Part shown: piece by piece, positions 44,893-53,299 of the stretch
Numbering within the stretch: the first letter of the stretch is position 1
Layout: each line of letters opens with the position of its first letter
Source: Aquabacterium humicola
GTDB lineage: Bacteria > Pseudomonadota > Gammaproteobacteria > Burkholderiales > Burkholderiaceae_C
Direction: 5' to 3'
DNA: 64,000 bases
Assembly: GCF_030167915.1 (NCBI RefSeq)
Contig: NZ_JARGNB010000006.1
Location: forward strand, 186,001-250,000
The notes under the pieces: model-generated
The model's input: the letters and a program-made list of their open reading frames with translations, nothing else
What the model was told of the DNA's origin: nothing
Databases searched by the model: none
Translations under genes and position numbers: made by a program

Positions 44893-45585
44893 ATGCTTGA
44901 AGTGCGGGCACTCGGCAGCCGCTACGGCCGCATCCCGGCCCTGAGCGGCATCGACCTCGACGTGCGCGCCGGCGAGCTCGTCGCCGTGGTCGGCGCCAAC
45001 GGCGCGGGCAAGACCACGCTGCTGCGCACGCTGTCGGGCGTGCAGCCGGCTTGCGGCGGCACGCTGCGCTTCGAGGGCCGCGACATCGGCCGCACGTCGC
45101 CGCGCGAGCGGGTGAAGCTGGGCATCGTGCAGGTGCCCGAGGGCCGGCAGCTCTTCGGCGCGCTGAGCGTCGAGGACAACCTGCTGCTCGGCGCCTTCGC
45201 GCGCGGCGCGGCATCGCGCATCGACGAGGTGTGGGCCCTGTTCCCCATCCTGCACGACAAGCGCGCGCAGCCGGCCGGCATGCTCTCCGGCGGGCAGCAG
45301 CAGATGCTGGCGATCGGCCGCGCGCTGATGGCCGAGCCGACGCTGCTGCTGCTCGACGAGCCCAGCATGGGCCTGGCGCCGAAGCTGGTGGCCGAGATCT
45401 TCGGCCACGTCGCTGCCCTGAAGCGCCGTGGCACGACGGTGCTGCTGGTCGACCAGAACGCGCAGGCCGCGCTGTCGATCGCCGATCGCGGCTACGTGAT
45501 GGAGACCGGCCGCATCGTCGACGCCGGCCCCGCCCAGACGCTGCTGCGCGACCCCCGCGTGCGCGAGGCCTACCTCGGACTCTGA
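44893..45585 (+). CDS. livF: ABC transporter ATPase, LivF-like
   Basis: A 230-residue ABC ATPase: Walker A G-A-N-G-A-G-K-T-T near 35-43, signature L-S-G-G-Q-Q-Q near 133-139, Walker B L-L-L-L-D-E-P-S-M-G-L-A-P near 152-164 and L-V-D-Q-N near 188. L-G-I-V-Q-V-P-E-G-R is the LivF hallmark. It completes the five-part transporter with the genes from 41060. The start at 44893 is 11 bases after livG. Confidence 0.9.
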   Translation: MLEVRALGSRYGRIPALSGIDLDVRAGELVAVVGANGAGKTTLLRTLSGVQPACGGTLRFEGRDIGRTSPRERVKLGIVQVPEGRQLFGALSVEDNLLLGAFARGAASRIDEVWALFPILHDKRAQPAGMLSGGQQQMLAIGRALMAEPTLLLLDEPSMGLAPKLVAEIFGHVAALKRRGTTVLLVDQNAQAALSIADRGYVMETGRIVDAGPAQTLLRDPRVREAYLGL

Positions 45586-45606
45586 ACTTCGCGAAGGAAC
45601 GACACC

Positions 45607-46053
45607 ATGAAGACCACGCTGCAAGCCGGACTCGCCGACACGGTCACGCTGACCGTCGACCGTGAGCGCACGATCGATTTCATGGGCGAGGCCGCGCGCG
45701 TCTACGCCACGCCGATGCTGGTGCGCGACATCGAGATCGCCTGCCGCGAGCTGCTGCTGAAGCACCTTGATCCGGGCGAGGACTCGGTGGGCACGCGGGT
45801 CGAGATCGACCACCTCGCCGCGACGCTGCTGGGCATGGCGGTGACGCTGGAGGTGCGCCTCGTCGGGCTCGACGGCCGCGCGGCGGTCTTCGAGATCGAA
45901 GGCCGCGATGCGGTCGAGCCGATCGTGCGCGGCCGCCACCACCGCTTCATCGTCGACACCGCGAAGACCGCGCAGCGGCTCGCGGGCAAGGCGCAGAAGG
46001 CCCGGCAGGCCCAGCAAGCCCAGCAGGCGCCCACCGCCGCCGGCGCGGCCTGA
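45607..46053 (+). CDS. FlK-like hotdog thioesterase
   Basis: A 148-residue protein of the FlK-like thioesterase group. Visible features are A-T-P-M-L-V-R-D-I-E near residues 35-44, E-D-S-V-G-T-R-V-E-I-D-H-L-A-A-T near 58-73 with a conserved Thr, Glu and His, and the strand G-M-A-V-T-L-E-V-R-L. The last 25 residues are a Gln/Ala-rich tail of no recognised function. It lies between the transporter and the PadB-like gene. Hydrolysis of an aromatic or inhibitory CoA thioester, freeing CoA, is an inference from family and context. Confidence 0.75.
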   Translation: MKTTLQAGLADTVTLTVDRERTIDFMGEAARVYATPMLVRDIEIACRELLLKHLDPGEDSVGTRVEIDHLAATLLGMAVTLEVRLVGLDGRAAVFEIEGRDAVEPIVRGRHHRFIVDTAKTAQRLAGKAQKARQAQQAQQAPTAAGAA

Positions 46054-46072
46054 GCTGGCAGGAGCATCCACC

Positions 46073-48886
46073 ATGTCCTCGACCGCCCACGACATCCGGC
46101 GCGTACCGACGTACTGCTACCAGTGCGTCGCCGGCCCCGACCTGATGACGGTGAAGGTCGAGGACGGCGTCGCCACCGAGGTCGGCCCGAATGCCAAGGC
46201 CGCCGGCATCCATCCCGCCGACGGTCGGCCCTGCGTGCGCGCCTACGGGCTGATCCAGAAGACCTACAACCCGCACCGCGTGCTGACGCCGATGAAGCGC
46301 AGCAACCCGAAGAAGGGCCGCGACGAAGATCCCGGCTTCGTGCCGATCTCGTGGGACGAGGCCCTGGACGCCATCGCCGCGAAGCTCAATGACATCCGCG
46401 CGCGCGGCCTGCTCGACGAGCAGGGGCTGCCGCGCGTGGCCGCGACCTTCGGCCATGGCGGCACGCCGGCCAGCTACATGGGCAGCTTCCCGGCGTTCCT
46501 CGCGGCGTGGGGACCGATCGACTACAGCCTGGGCTCCGGCCAGGGCGTCAAGTGCGTGCACTCCGAGCACCTCTACGGCGAGTTCTGGCACCGCGGCTTC
46601 ACCGTCTGCGCCGACACGCCGCACACGCGATTCGTGCTCTCGTTCGGCGCCAACGTCGAGGTCTCCGGCGGCGCCTGCGCGGTGCGCCGCCATGCCGATG
46701 CGCGCGTGCGCGGCGTGCGGCGCATCAACATCGAGCCGCACCTGTCGGTCACCGGCGCCTGCTCGGCCGAATGGGTGCCGATCAAGCCGAAGACCGACGC
46801 GGCCTTCATGTTCGCGCTGCTGCACGTGCTGCTGTGCGAGGTGGCGCCGGAGCGGCTGGACCAGGCCTTCCTGCGCGACCGCAGCGCGTCGCCCTACCTC
46901 GTCGGCCCCGACGGCCATTACCTGCGTGATCCGGCCAGCGGCAAGCCGCTGCTGTGGGACACGCGGTCGATGCAGGCGGTGCCGCACGATACGCCGGGCG
47001 CGGTGCCGGCGCTCAACGGCCAGTTCCTGGTCGAGCATGCCGTGAGCCAGCGTGCCGACGGTGAACGCGCAGAGCACCACGACGTGCTCGGCCGCACCGC
47101 GCTCGACGAGACGATCCACGCGATGCGCGACTGCACGCCCGAGTGGGCGGCGGTGATCTGCGACGTGCCGGCGGCGACGATCCGCCGCGTCGCCATGGAG
47201 TACCTCGACGCGGCCTGCATCGGCGAGACGGTGGTGATCGACGGCCGCACGCTGCCCTTCCGTCCGGTCGCGGTGACGCTGGGCAAGACCGTGAACAACG
47301 GCTGGGGCGCCTACGAATGCTGCTGGGCGCGCACGATGCTGGCGCTGCTGGTGGGTGCGCTCGAAGTGCCCGGCGGCACGCTGGGCTCGACGGTGCGCCT
47401 GAACAAGCCGCACGACAACCGCCTGGCGAGCGTGACGGCCGGCGACGACGGCTTCATGACGTGCCACTTCAACCCCACCGGGGAGAAGACCTGGGCCGCG
47501 AAGCCCACCGGCCGCAACGCGCACCGCACGCTGGTGCCGCACGTCGGCAACTCGCCGTGGAGCCAGGCGCTGGGGCCGACGCACCTGGCGTGGCTCTTCA
47601 TGCGGGAGGCCCCGCCGCGCTGGACGCAACCCACGCTGCCCGAGCTCTGGTTCGCCTATCGCACCAACCCGGCGATCTCGTTCTGGGGCAACGATCGCCA
47701 GGTCGAGACCATCGCGAAGCTGCCGTTCATCGTCGCCTTCGCGTACACGATGGACGAGACCAACCACCAGGCCGACATCCTGCTGCCCGAGGCCACCGAC
47801 CTCGAGAGCACGCAGCTGATCCGCTGCGGCGGCACCAAGTTCGTCGAGCAGGCCTGGTATTACCGCGGCGTCGTGCTGCGCCAGCCGGCGGTCGAACCGC
47901 GCGGCGAATCGCGCGACTTCAGCTGGATCGCCACCGAGCTCGCGCGCCGCAGCGGGCTGCTGGCCGAGTACGTCGACCGCATCAACCGCGGCAACGCGCT
48001 GGTGCCGCTGAAGACCGCCGGCCACGACTTCTCGCTGCCGACCGACCGCGCGCCCGACGTCCAGCAGATCTGGGACGCGGTGTGCAAGGCCGCGACCGCG
48101 GAGTTGAGCGGCGGCGCCGAGGTGCACGGCCTCGACTGGATGAAGAAGGAGGGCTTCTACGTCGTGCCGCACACCCGGCTCGACTGGTACCTGACGCCGA
48201 CGATGGAAGACCTGGGCCTGCGCTACGAGCTGCCGTACCAGGAACGGCTGCTGCGCATCGGCGAGGAACTGCGCCGCCGGCTGCACGGCCAGGGCATCAG
48301 CTGGTGGGACAAGCAGCTGGCCGAGTACACCGCGCTGCCGGCCTGGCACGACTTCCCCGGCCTGTGGAAGCAGGCGGTGCGCGCGGTCGGCGAAGACCCG
48401 GACGACTACCCGTTCTGGGGCCTGACGACCAAGGTGATGGCCTACAGCGCCGGCGCCAACGTCGGCATTCCGCTGATGGACGAAGTAGGCGCCAATGTAC
48501 GCGGCCACGGCCGGGTGGTGATGAATGCCGGGGCCGCCGGGCGGCTGGGCATCGTGCAGGACGACTGGGTCGAGGTGCAGTCGACGACCGGCCGCACGCG
48601 CGGCCGCGCCGAGCTGGTGCAGGGCTGCCGGCCCGACACGATCGTGATCCCGGGCCAGTTCGAGCACTGGAAGACGCCGTACGCGAAGGACCTGCAGTAC
48701 CCGTCGCTGAACGCGGTGACGCCGATGAGCCGCGAGACGCTGGACCTGACCGACGCCACCGGCTCGGGCGCCGACATCGTGCGCGTGCGCGTGCGGCGCG
48801 TGGCGGGGCCGCTCAGCGGGCAGGACAGCGGGCAGGACAGCGGGTCCGACAGCTCGGCGGTGACCGCCGCAAGGAGGGCCGCATGA
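46073..48886 (+). CDS. padB: molybdopterin oxidoreductase, phenylacetyl-CoA:acceptor oxidoreductase large subunit (PadB-like)
   Basis: A 937-residue DMSO-reductase-family catalytic subunit. The N-terminus has Cys15 and Cys18 in Y-C-Y-Q-C-V-A-G-P-D and Cys54 in R-P-C-V-R-A-Y-G; the middle cysteine of the usual four-cysteine cluster motif is missing. Molybdopterin-dinucleotide-binding regions are spread through the protein (D-E-T-N-H-Q-A-D-I-L-L-P and the C-terminal domain). With the PadC- and PadD-like genes it matches PadBCD, which oxidises phenylacetyl-CoA at the alpha carbon to phenylglyoxylate. No Tat signal is visible. The tail carries three 12-base repeats (48815-48850). Other complex iron-sulphur molybdoenzymes are less likely because of the CoA ligase and Hcr neighbours. 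Confidence 0.78.
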   Translation: MSSTAHDIRRVPTYCYQCVAGPDLMTVKVEDGVATEVGPNAKAAGIHPADGRPCVRAYGLIQKTYNPHRVLTPMKRSNPKKGRDEDPGFVPISWDEALDAIAAKLNDIRARGLLDEQGLPRVAATFGHGGTPASYMGSFPAFLAAWGPIDYSLGSGQGVKCVHSEHLYGEFWHRGFTVCADTPHTRFVLSFGANVEVSGGACAVRRHADARVRGVRRINIEPHLSVTGACSAEWVPIKPKTDAAFMFALLHVLLCEVAPERLDQAFLRDRSASPYLVGPDGHYLRDPASGKPLLWDTRSMQAVPHDTPGAVPALNGQFLVEHAVSQRADGERAEHHDVLGRTALDETIHAMRDCTPEWAAVICDVPAATIRRVAMEYLDAACIGETVVIDGRTLPFRPVAVTLGKTVNNGWGAYECCWARTMLALLVGALEVPGGTLGSTVRLNKPHDNRLASVTAGDDGFMTCHFNPTGEKTWAAKPTGRNAHRTLVPHVGNSPWSQALGPTHLAWLFMREAPPRWTQPTLPELWFAYRTNPAISFWGNDRQVETIAKLPFIVAFAYTMDETNHQADILLPEATDLESTQLIRCGGTKFVEQAWYYRGVVLRQPAVEPRGESRDFSWIATELARRSGLLAEYVDRINRGNALVPLKTAGHDFSLPTDRAPDVQQIWDAVCKAATAELSGGAEVHGLDWMKKEGFYVVPHTRLDWYLTPTMEDLGLRYELPYQERLLRIGEELRRRLHGQGISWWDKQLAEYTALPAWHDFPGLWKQAVRAVGEDPDDYPFWGLTTKVMAYSAGANVGIPLMDEVGANVRGHGRVVMNAGAAGRLGIVQDDWVEVQSTTGRTRGRAELVQGCRPDTIVIPGQFEHWKTPYAKDLQYPSLNAVTPMSRETLDLTDATGSGADIVRVRVRRVAGPLSGQDSGQDSGSDSSAVTAARRAA

Positions 48887-49782
48887 TCGCGATGCCGGTG
48901 GCCGCACGCTGGACCGATGCCGTCCCGGCGGCCGACGAGACGCCCGACGACGAGCTGGGCACGCTGTCGCCGCTGAGCGTGCAGCGCTGGCGGCACGGGC
49001 ACGTCGAGACCGACGTCGACTGGCTGGCCGAGGAAGTGCCGGTGGCGCTCGAGTACAACGGCGTCGGCCATGCGGTGATGATGGCCACGCCCGATGCGCT
49101 GGAAGAGCTGGGCCTGGGCTTCAGCGTCAGCGAAGGCATCGTTGCCGACGCCGCCGAGGTGCTGGACCTCGATCTGCAGCGCGCACCGAACGGCGTGCGC
49201 GTCGCGATGCGCATCACCGCGCAGCGTTTCGACGCGCTGAAACAGCGCCGCCGCAACCTGGCCGGCCGCACCGGCTGCGGCCTGTGCGGCGTCGACAGCC
49301 TGGACCAGGCGCTGCGGGCCGTGCCGACGCTGCCGCCGATGCTGCACAGGCTCGACCCGGCCCGGCTCGTGGCCGCGATGGCGGCGCTGGACGATGCGCA
49401 GCCGCTGCGCCGCCAGACCGGGGCGGCCCATGCGGCCGCGTGGATGTCGCCCGAGGGCCGACTGCAATCGGTGCGCGAGGACGTCGGCCGCCACAACGCG
49501 CTCGACAAGGTGATCGGCACGCTGCTGTTCGCCGGTGTCGACACCGGCCGCGGCGCGGCGCTGGTGACCAGCCGCGCCAGCGTCGAGCTGGTGCAGAAGG
49601 CGGCGAGCGCCGGCATCGGCGTGCTGGTCGCGCGTTCGGCGCCGACCGCGCTGGCGGTGCGACAGGCGCAGGCGCTGGGGCTGGCGCTGGCCGGCTTCGC
49701 GCGCGACGGCCGCCTCGTCGCATATGCCCATGCCGGCCGCCTGCTCGGCGGCGGCACCGGGCTCCGGGGAGACATTGCATGA
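48883..49782 (+). CDS. fdhD: FdhD-like sulfurtransferase for molybdoenzyme maturation
   Basis: A 299-residue FdhD protein. The catalytic C-G-L-C-G is near residues 127-131 (T-G-C-G-L-C-G-V), with E-E-V-P-V-A-L near 49 and S-V-R-E-D-V-G-R-H-N-A-L-D-K near 200. FdhD transfers sulphur from IscS to the molybdenum cofactor of formate-dehydrogenase-like enzymes. Its ATG overlaps the padB stop by 4 bases and AAGGAGG lies upstream, so it is a dedicated maturation partner of the PadB-like enzyme. Its presence inside the operon implies that the enzyme needs a sulphido ligand on Mo. Confidence 0.9.
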   Translation: MIAMPVAARWTDAVPAADETPDDELGTLSPLSVQRWRHGHVETDVDWLAEEVPVALEYNGVGHAVMMATPDALEELGLGFSVSEGIVADAAEVLDLDLQRAPNGVRVAMRITAQRFDALKQRRRNLAGRTGCGLCGVDSLDQALRAVPTLPPMLHRLDPARLVAAMAALDDAQPLRRQTGAAHAAAWMSPEGRLQSVREDVGRHNALDKVIGTLLFAGVDTGRGAALVTSRASVELVQKAASAGIGVLVARSAPTALAVRQAQALGLALAGFARDGRLVAYAHAGRLLGGGTGLRGDIA

Positions 49783-49792
49783 GGGCGCTGCC

Positions 49793-50452
49793 ATGACCCG
49801 CTACGCGATGGTCGCCGACCTGCGCCGCTGCGTCGGCTGCCAGACCTGCACCGCGGCCTGCAAACATGCCAACGCGACACCGCCCGGCGTGCAGTGGCGG
49901 CGCGTGCTGGACATGGAATTCGGAAGTTATCCCGACGTGCAGCGCGCCTTCGTGCCGGTCGGCTGCCAGCATTGCGACGACCCGCCGTGCGCTTCGGTCT
50001 GCCCGACCACCGCGACGAAGAAGCGGCCCGACGGCATCGTCACGATCGACTACGACGTCTGCATCGGCTGCGCCTACTGCGCCGTCGCCTGCCCCTACCA
50101 GGCCCGCACCAAGGTCGACCGCGCCACCTTCGCCTATGGCGACGAACCGGGCGAGTCCGAGGCCCTGCGCTTCGACCCCGACCGGCTCGGCGTGTCGACC
50201 AAGTGCACCTTCTGCGTCGACCGCATCGACGCCGGACTGGCGCGCGGCCTCGTGCCCGGCGTCGACGTGGCCGCGACGCCGGCCTGCGTCAACGCCTGCA
50301 TCGCCGACGCGCTGGCATTCGGCGACATCGAGGACCCGGCGAGCAATGTCTCGACGCTGCTCGCCGAGAACCAGCACTTCCGCATGCACGAGGAACTGGG
50401 CACCGGCCCGGGCTTCTTCTACCTGTGGGACCGCGCGGAGTCGACGTCATGA
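49793..50452 (+). CDS. padC: four-cluster iron-sulphur subunit (PadC-like)
   Basis: A 219-residue ferredoxin-like subunit with four cysteine groups: C-V-G-C-Q-T-C-T-A-A-C at 13-23, C-Q-H-C-D-D-P-P-C-A-S-V-C, C-I-G-C-A-Y-C-A-V-A-C-P and C-T-F-C ... C-V-N-A-C, enough for four [4Fe-4S] clusters. This is the DmsB/NrfC type of electron-transfer subunit, which moves electrons between the PadB-like and PadD-like subunits. ATG 49793 is preferred over the earlier in-frame start at 49724, whose extra residues are not family-like and overlap fdhD. Confidence 0.88.
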   Translation: MTRYAMVADLRRCVGCQTCTAACKHANATPPGVQWRRVLDMEFGSYPDVQRAFVPVGCQHCDDPPCASVCPTTATKKRPDGIVTIDYDVCIGCAYCAVACPYQARTKVDRATFAYGDEPGESEALRFDPDRLGVSTKCTFCVDRIDAGLARGLVPGVDVAATPACVNACIADALAFGDIEDPASNVSTLLAENQHFRMHEELGTGPGFFYLWDRAESTS

Positions 50453-50480
50453 GCCCGCACGGCCGCCCGAAGGGCGAATT

Positions 50481-50508
50481 CCCCCGCGGGGGGACGGCGC
50501 GCAGCGCC
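50481..50508. repeat. two-hairpin GC-rich intergenic element inside the pad operon
   Basis: CCCCCGCGGGGG at 50481-50492 is followed by GGCGC-GCA-GCGCC at 50496-50508. It is the reverse-orientation counterpart of the element at 27764-27791. It ends 11 bases before the ATG of the padD-like gene, so it could influence that gene's translation or mRNA processing. Confidence 0.6.
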
Positions 50509-50519
50509 AAGGGGGCCAC

Positions 50520-51362
50520 ATGAGCAGTTCCACGATGCGTTTCGGCGCCGCGCCTCGCCAGCAGCCGGTGTGGGACTGGCGGGCCGCGGGCAACTTCATG
50601 GCCGGTGGCGCCGGCAGCGGGCTGATCGTGTTGACCGGTTGGCCGGGCGCGGGCGGCTGGCCGCTGGGGCTCGGCCTGGCACTGGTCGGCCTGGGCCTCT
50701 TCTGCGTGTGGCTGGAGATCGGCCGGCCGTGGCGCGCGCTGAACGTGTTCCTGAACCCGCGGCGCTCGTGGATGTCGCGCGAGTCGATCGTCGCGCTGCT
50801 GCTGATGCCCGCCGGCGCGGCGGCCTTGCTCGGCGTGCCGGGCGCCGGCTGGCTGTGCGCGCCGCTGGCGTTGGCTTTCCTGGTCTGCCAGGCCGGCATC
50901 CTGCATGCGGCCAAGGGCATCCCGACCTGGCGGGAGCCGCGCCTCGTGCCGCTGATCATCACCACCGGGCTCGCCGAAGGCGGCGGGCTGCTGCTGCTGG
51001 CCGCGCTGGTCCACGGGCTGACGGTGCCGCGTCTTTCGGCCGTCATCATGGTGCTCGCGCTGCTGGCGCGGCTGGCGCTGTGGCGCGCCTGGCGACTGCG
51101 GCTGCGCACCGCTGACCGCGCGCTGCAGGAGATCGACCGCGGCGCCGTCTTCTTCATCACCTGCACGCTGGCGTCGCTGATCGCGCTGGTCACGCTGCTG
51201 GCGGCGGCGCCGCCCGATCCGGCCGCGGCGCTGCTGCAGGCCGCGGCCGGCCTGCTGGCCGTCGCCGGCGGCCAGTGGTTCAAGTTCACGCTGATCACGC
51301 GGGCCGCCTTCACCCCGGGCTTCACCTTGCCGCACCGGCCGGTGCGCGGCGCGGTCCGCTGA
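50520..51362 (+). CDS. padD: membrane anchor subunit of the DmsC/NrfD type (PadD-like)
   Basis: A 280-residue integral membrane protein with about eight hydrophobic segments. It has the DmsC/NrfD-like start W-D-W-R-A-A-G-N-F-M-A-G-G-A-G-S-G near 18-33 and W-L-E-I-G-R-P-W-R-A-L-N-V-F near 62-75 with Arg and His residues facing the membrane. It would pass electrons from the iron-sulphur subunit to the quinone pool. ATG 50520 follows a GGGGG stretch. Together with the padB- and padC-like genes it completes the three-subunit complex. Confidence 0.85.
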   Translation: MSSSTMRFGAAPRQQPVWDWRAAGNFMAGGAGSGLIVLTGWPGAGGWPLGLGLALVGLGLFCVWLEIGRPWRALNVFLNPRRSWMSRESIVALLLMPAGAAALLGVPGAGWLCAPLALAFLVCQAGILHAAKGIPTWREPRLVPLIITTGLAEGGGLLLLAALVHGLTVPRLSAVIMVLALLARLALWRAWRLRLRTADRALQEIDRGAVFFITCTLASLIALVTLLAAAPPDPAAALLQAAAGLLAVAGGQWFKFTLITRAAFTPGFTLPHRPVRGAVR

Positions 51363-51386
51363 GCCCCCTCCCACTGGAGTGTCGCG

Positions 51387-52718
51387 ATGCATGCCGTGAT
51401 CGATTCCGAACGCACGAGTGCCGGCCGGCTCGACGCCGCCGAGACGCTGTCGCGCGATGCGCTGGCAGCGCTGCAGCTGGAACGCCTGCGCGGCGTGCTG
51501 CGCAACGCCTGGACGAACGTGCCCTGGCAGCGCGAGCGCCTGGAGGCGGCCGGGCTGCATCCGGAAGCGCTGCTGCAACTCGATCAACTGAGCGCGCTGC
51601 CGTTCACCTTGAAGACCGACCTGCGCGACCACTACCCGTTCGGCCTGTTCGCACGGCCGGTGGAACAGCTGGCGCGCGTGCATGCCTCCTCGGGCACCAC
51701 CGGCAAACCGACCGTCGTCGGCTACACCGCGCGCGATCTCGAGCACTGGGCCGCGCTGATGGCGCGCTCGATGCGCGCGGTGGGCGTGCGGCCGGGCGAC
51801 CTGGTGCACAACGCCTACGGCTATGGCCTCTTCACCGGCGGGCTGGGCGCGCATGCCGGCGCCGAGCGCCTGGGTTGTCCGGTCGTGCCGATCTCGGGCG
51901 GCGGCACCGAGCGCCAGGTTGCTCTGCTGGTCGACTTCGGCGCGCGCGTGCTGTGCTCGACGCCGTCGTACGCGCTGGCGATCGCCGAGGTCGCCGAGAC
52001 GATGGGCGTCGACCCGCGGCAGGCGGGCAAGCTGAAGATCGGCCTCTTCGGCGCCGAGCCCTGGAGCGCCGCGATGCGGGCCGAGATCGAGGCCCGGCTG
52101 GGCCTCACGGCCTACGACGTCTACGGCCTGTCGGAGATCATGGGTCCCGGCGTGGCCTGCGAATGCGCCTGCCGCGACGGCCTGCACGGCTGGGAAGACC
52201 ACTTCCTGTTCGAGCTGATCGACCCGGAGACCGGCACGCCGGTGCCCGACGGCGCGGCCGGCGAGCTGGTGATCACCACGCTCAGCAAGCAGGCGCTGCC
52301 GATGCTGCGCTACCGCACGCGCGACATCACGCGCCTGGTCACCACGCCCTGCGCCTGCGGCCGCACGCACCTGCGCATCCTGCGCGTGGCCGGCCGCAGC
52401 GACGACATGCTGATCATCCGCGGCGTCAACGTCTACCCGTCGCAGATCGAGGCGGTGCTGCTCACCTTGCCCGCGCTGTCGCCGCACTACCAGCTGGTGG
52501 TCGAGCGCGACGGCAAGCTCGACCGGCTGACGGTGCAGGTGGAGGCGCAACCCGGCGTCGCCGCCGAGGGTTTCGAGGCGCTGGCGCGCGGCGCTGCGCA
52601 CCACATCAAGTCCACCGTCGGCGTCAGCACCACGGTCGAGGTGCTCACGCCGGGCACGCTGCCACGTTCGCAGGGCAAGGCGGTGCGGGTGCGGGACCTG
52701 CGGCCGAAGGCGGGTTGA
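51387..52718 (+). CDS. paaK: phenylacetate-CoA ligase
   Basis: A 443-residue PaaK-type AMP-forming ligase. The P-loop motif S-S-G-T-T-G-K-P-T is at about residues 99-107, Y-G-L-S-E-I near 247-252, and R-T-R-D-I near 310. The C-terminal domain has R-G-V-N-V-Y-P-S-Q-I-E. It forms phenylacetyl-CoA (or 4-hydroxyphenylacetyl-CoA) from the acid, ATP and CoA, the substrate of the PadBCD-like complex encoded just upstream. No aerobic paa (ring-epoxidation) genes are in the window. AGTG and CACTGGAG precede ATG 51387. Confidence 0.9.
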   Translation: MHAVIDSERTSAGRLDAAETLSRDALAALQLERLRGVLRNAWTNVPWQRERLEAAGLHPEALLQLDQLSALPFTLKTDLRDHYPFGLFARPVEQLARVHASSGTTGKPTVVGYTARDLEHWAALMARSMRAVGVRPGDLVHNAYGYGLFTGGLGAHAGAERLGCPVVPISGGGTERQVALLVDFGARVLCSTPSYALAIAEVAETMGVDPRQAGKLKIGLFGAEPWSAAMRAEIEARLGLTAYDVYGLSEIMGPGVACECACRDGLHGWEDHFLFELIDPETGTPVPDGAAGELVITTLSKQALPMLRYRTRDITRLVTTPCACGRTHLRILRVAGRSDDMLIIRGVNVYPSQIEAVLLTLPALSPHYQLVVERDGKLDRLTVQVEAQPGVAAEGFEALARGAAHHIKSTVGVSTTVEVLTPGTLPRSQGKAVRVRDLRPKAG

Positions 52719-52798
52719 CATGCAGCCGCCGCGCCCACGCCTGTCGCAGCCCCGCGAGGGGGCGTTCAACGGCTGCGCAGCGGCCGGGGGGCGCTGAC
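52719..52798. repeat. degenerate GC-rich hairpin element in the paaK-hcrC gap
   Basis: This 80-base gap contains CCCCGCGAGGGGG (about 52750-52762) and the palindromic GGCTGCGCAGC (about 52771-52781), then a GGGGGGC just before the hcrC start. The order of C/G-run hairpin followed by GCGC-type hairpin resembles the element at 50481-50508 in degenerate form. Confidence 0.4.
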
Positions 52799-53299
52799 AT
52801 GCCCAAGCGCCTGCTCACCCTGCACGTCAACGGCCGCGAGCACACCGTGGCCGCGGCCGACGGGGCGCTGCTGATCGACGTGCTGCGCGATGCGCTGCAG
52901 CTGACCGGCACCAAACAAGGCTGCGACGGCGGCGAGTGCGGCGCCTGCACCGTGCTCGTCGACGACCGGCCGCGCCTGGCCTGCTCCACGCTGGCGGTGC
53001 AGGTCGAGGGCAAGCGGATCGAGACGATCGAGGGCCAGGCGCGGCAGGGCCGCGGGGGCCGCGAGGGCAGCCAGGGCTGCCTGTCGCCGCTGCAGCAGGC
53101 CTTCCACGAGCGGCTCGGTGCCCAATGCGGCTTCTGCACGCCGGGCATGGTGATGGCGTCCGAGGGCCTGCTGCGCGCCCATCCGGATCCGACGGTCGAC
53201 CAGATCAAGGCCGCGCTCGCCGGCAACCTGTGCCGCTGCACCGGCTACGTGAAGATCATCGAATCGGTGCAGGCTGCCGCGAAAGGCTCGTCGCGATGA
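52799..53299 (+). CDS. hcrC: 4-hydroxybenzoyl-CoA reductase, 2[2Fe-2S] gamma subunit
   Basis: A 166-residue small subunit of the xanthine-oxidase family. First cluster: Cys42, Cys47, Cys50 and Cys62; second cluster: Cys110, Cys113, Cys145 and Cys147 (C-G-F-C-T-P-G and C-R-C-T-G-Y). It carries electrons between the FAD/[4Fe-4S] subunit HcrB and the molybdenum subunit HcrA; in this enzyme the flow is toward Mo to remove the ring hydroxyl. ATG 52799 gives the normal family N-terminus [13 protein letters not shown] much longer upstream frame is spurious. Confidence 0.9.
   Translation: MPKRLLTLHVNGREHTVAAADGALLIDVLRDALQLTGTKQGCDGGECGACTVLVDDRPRLACSTLAVQVEGKRIETIEGQARQGRGGREGSQGCLSPLQQAFHERLGAQCGFCTPGMVMASEGLLRAHPDPTVDQIKAALAGNLCRCTGYVKIIESVQAAAKGSSR

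Noticed and set aside
49724-49792. An upstream extension of the PadC-like protein
   Set aside because: The extra 23 residues overlap the end of fdhD and are not ferredoxin-like; ATG 49793 leads directly into M-T-R-Y-A-M-V-A-D-L.
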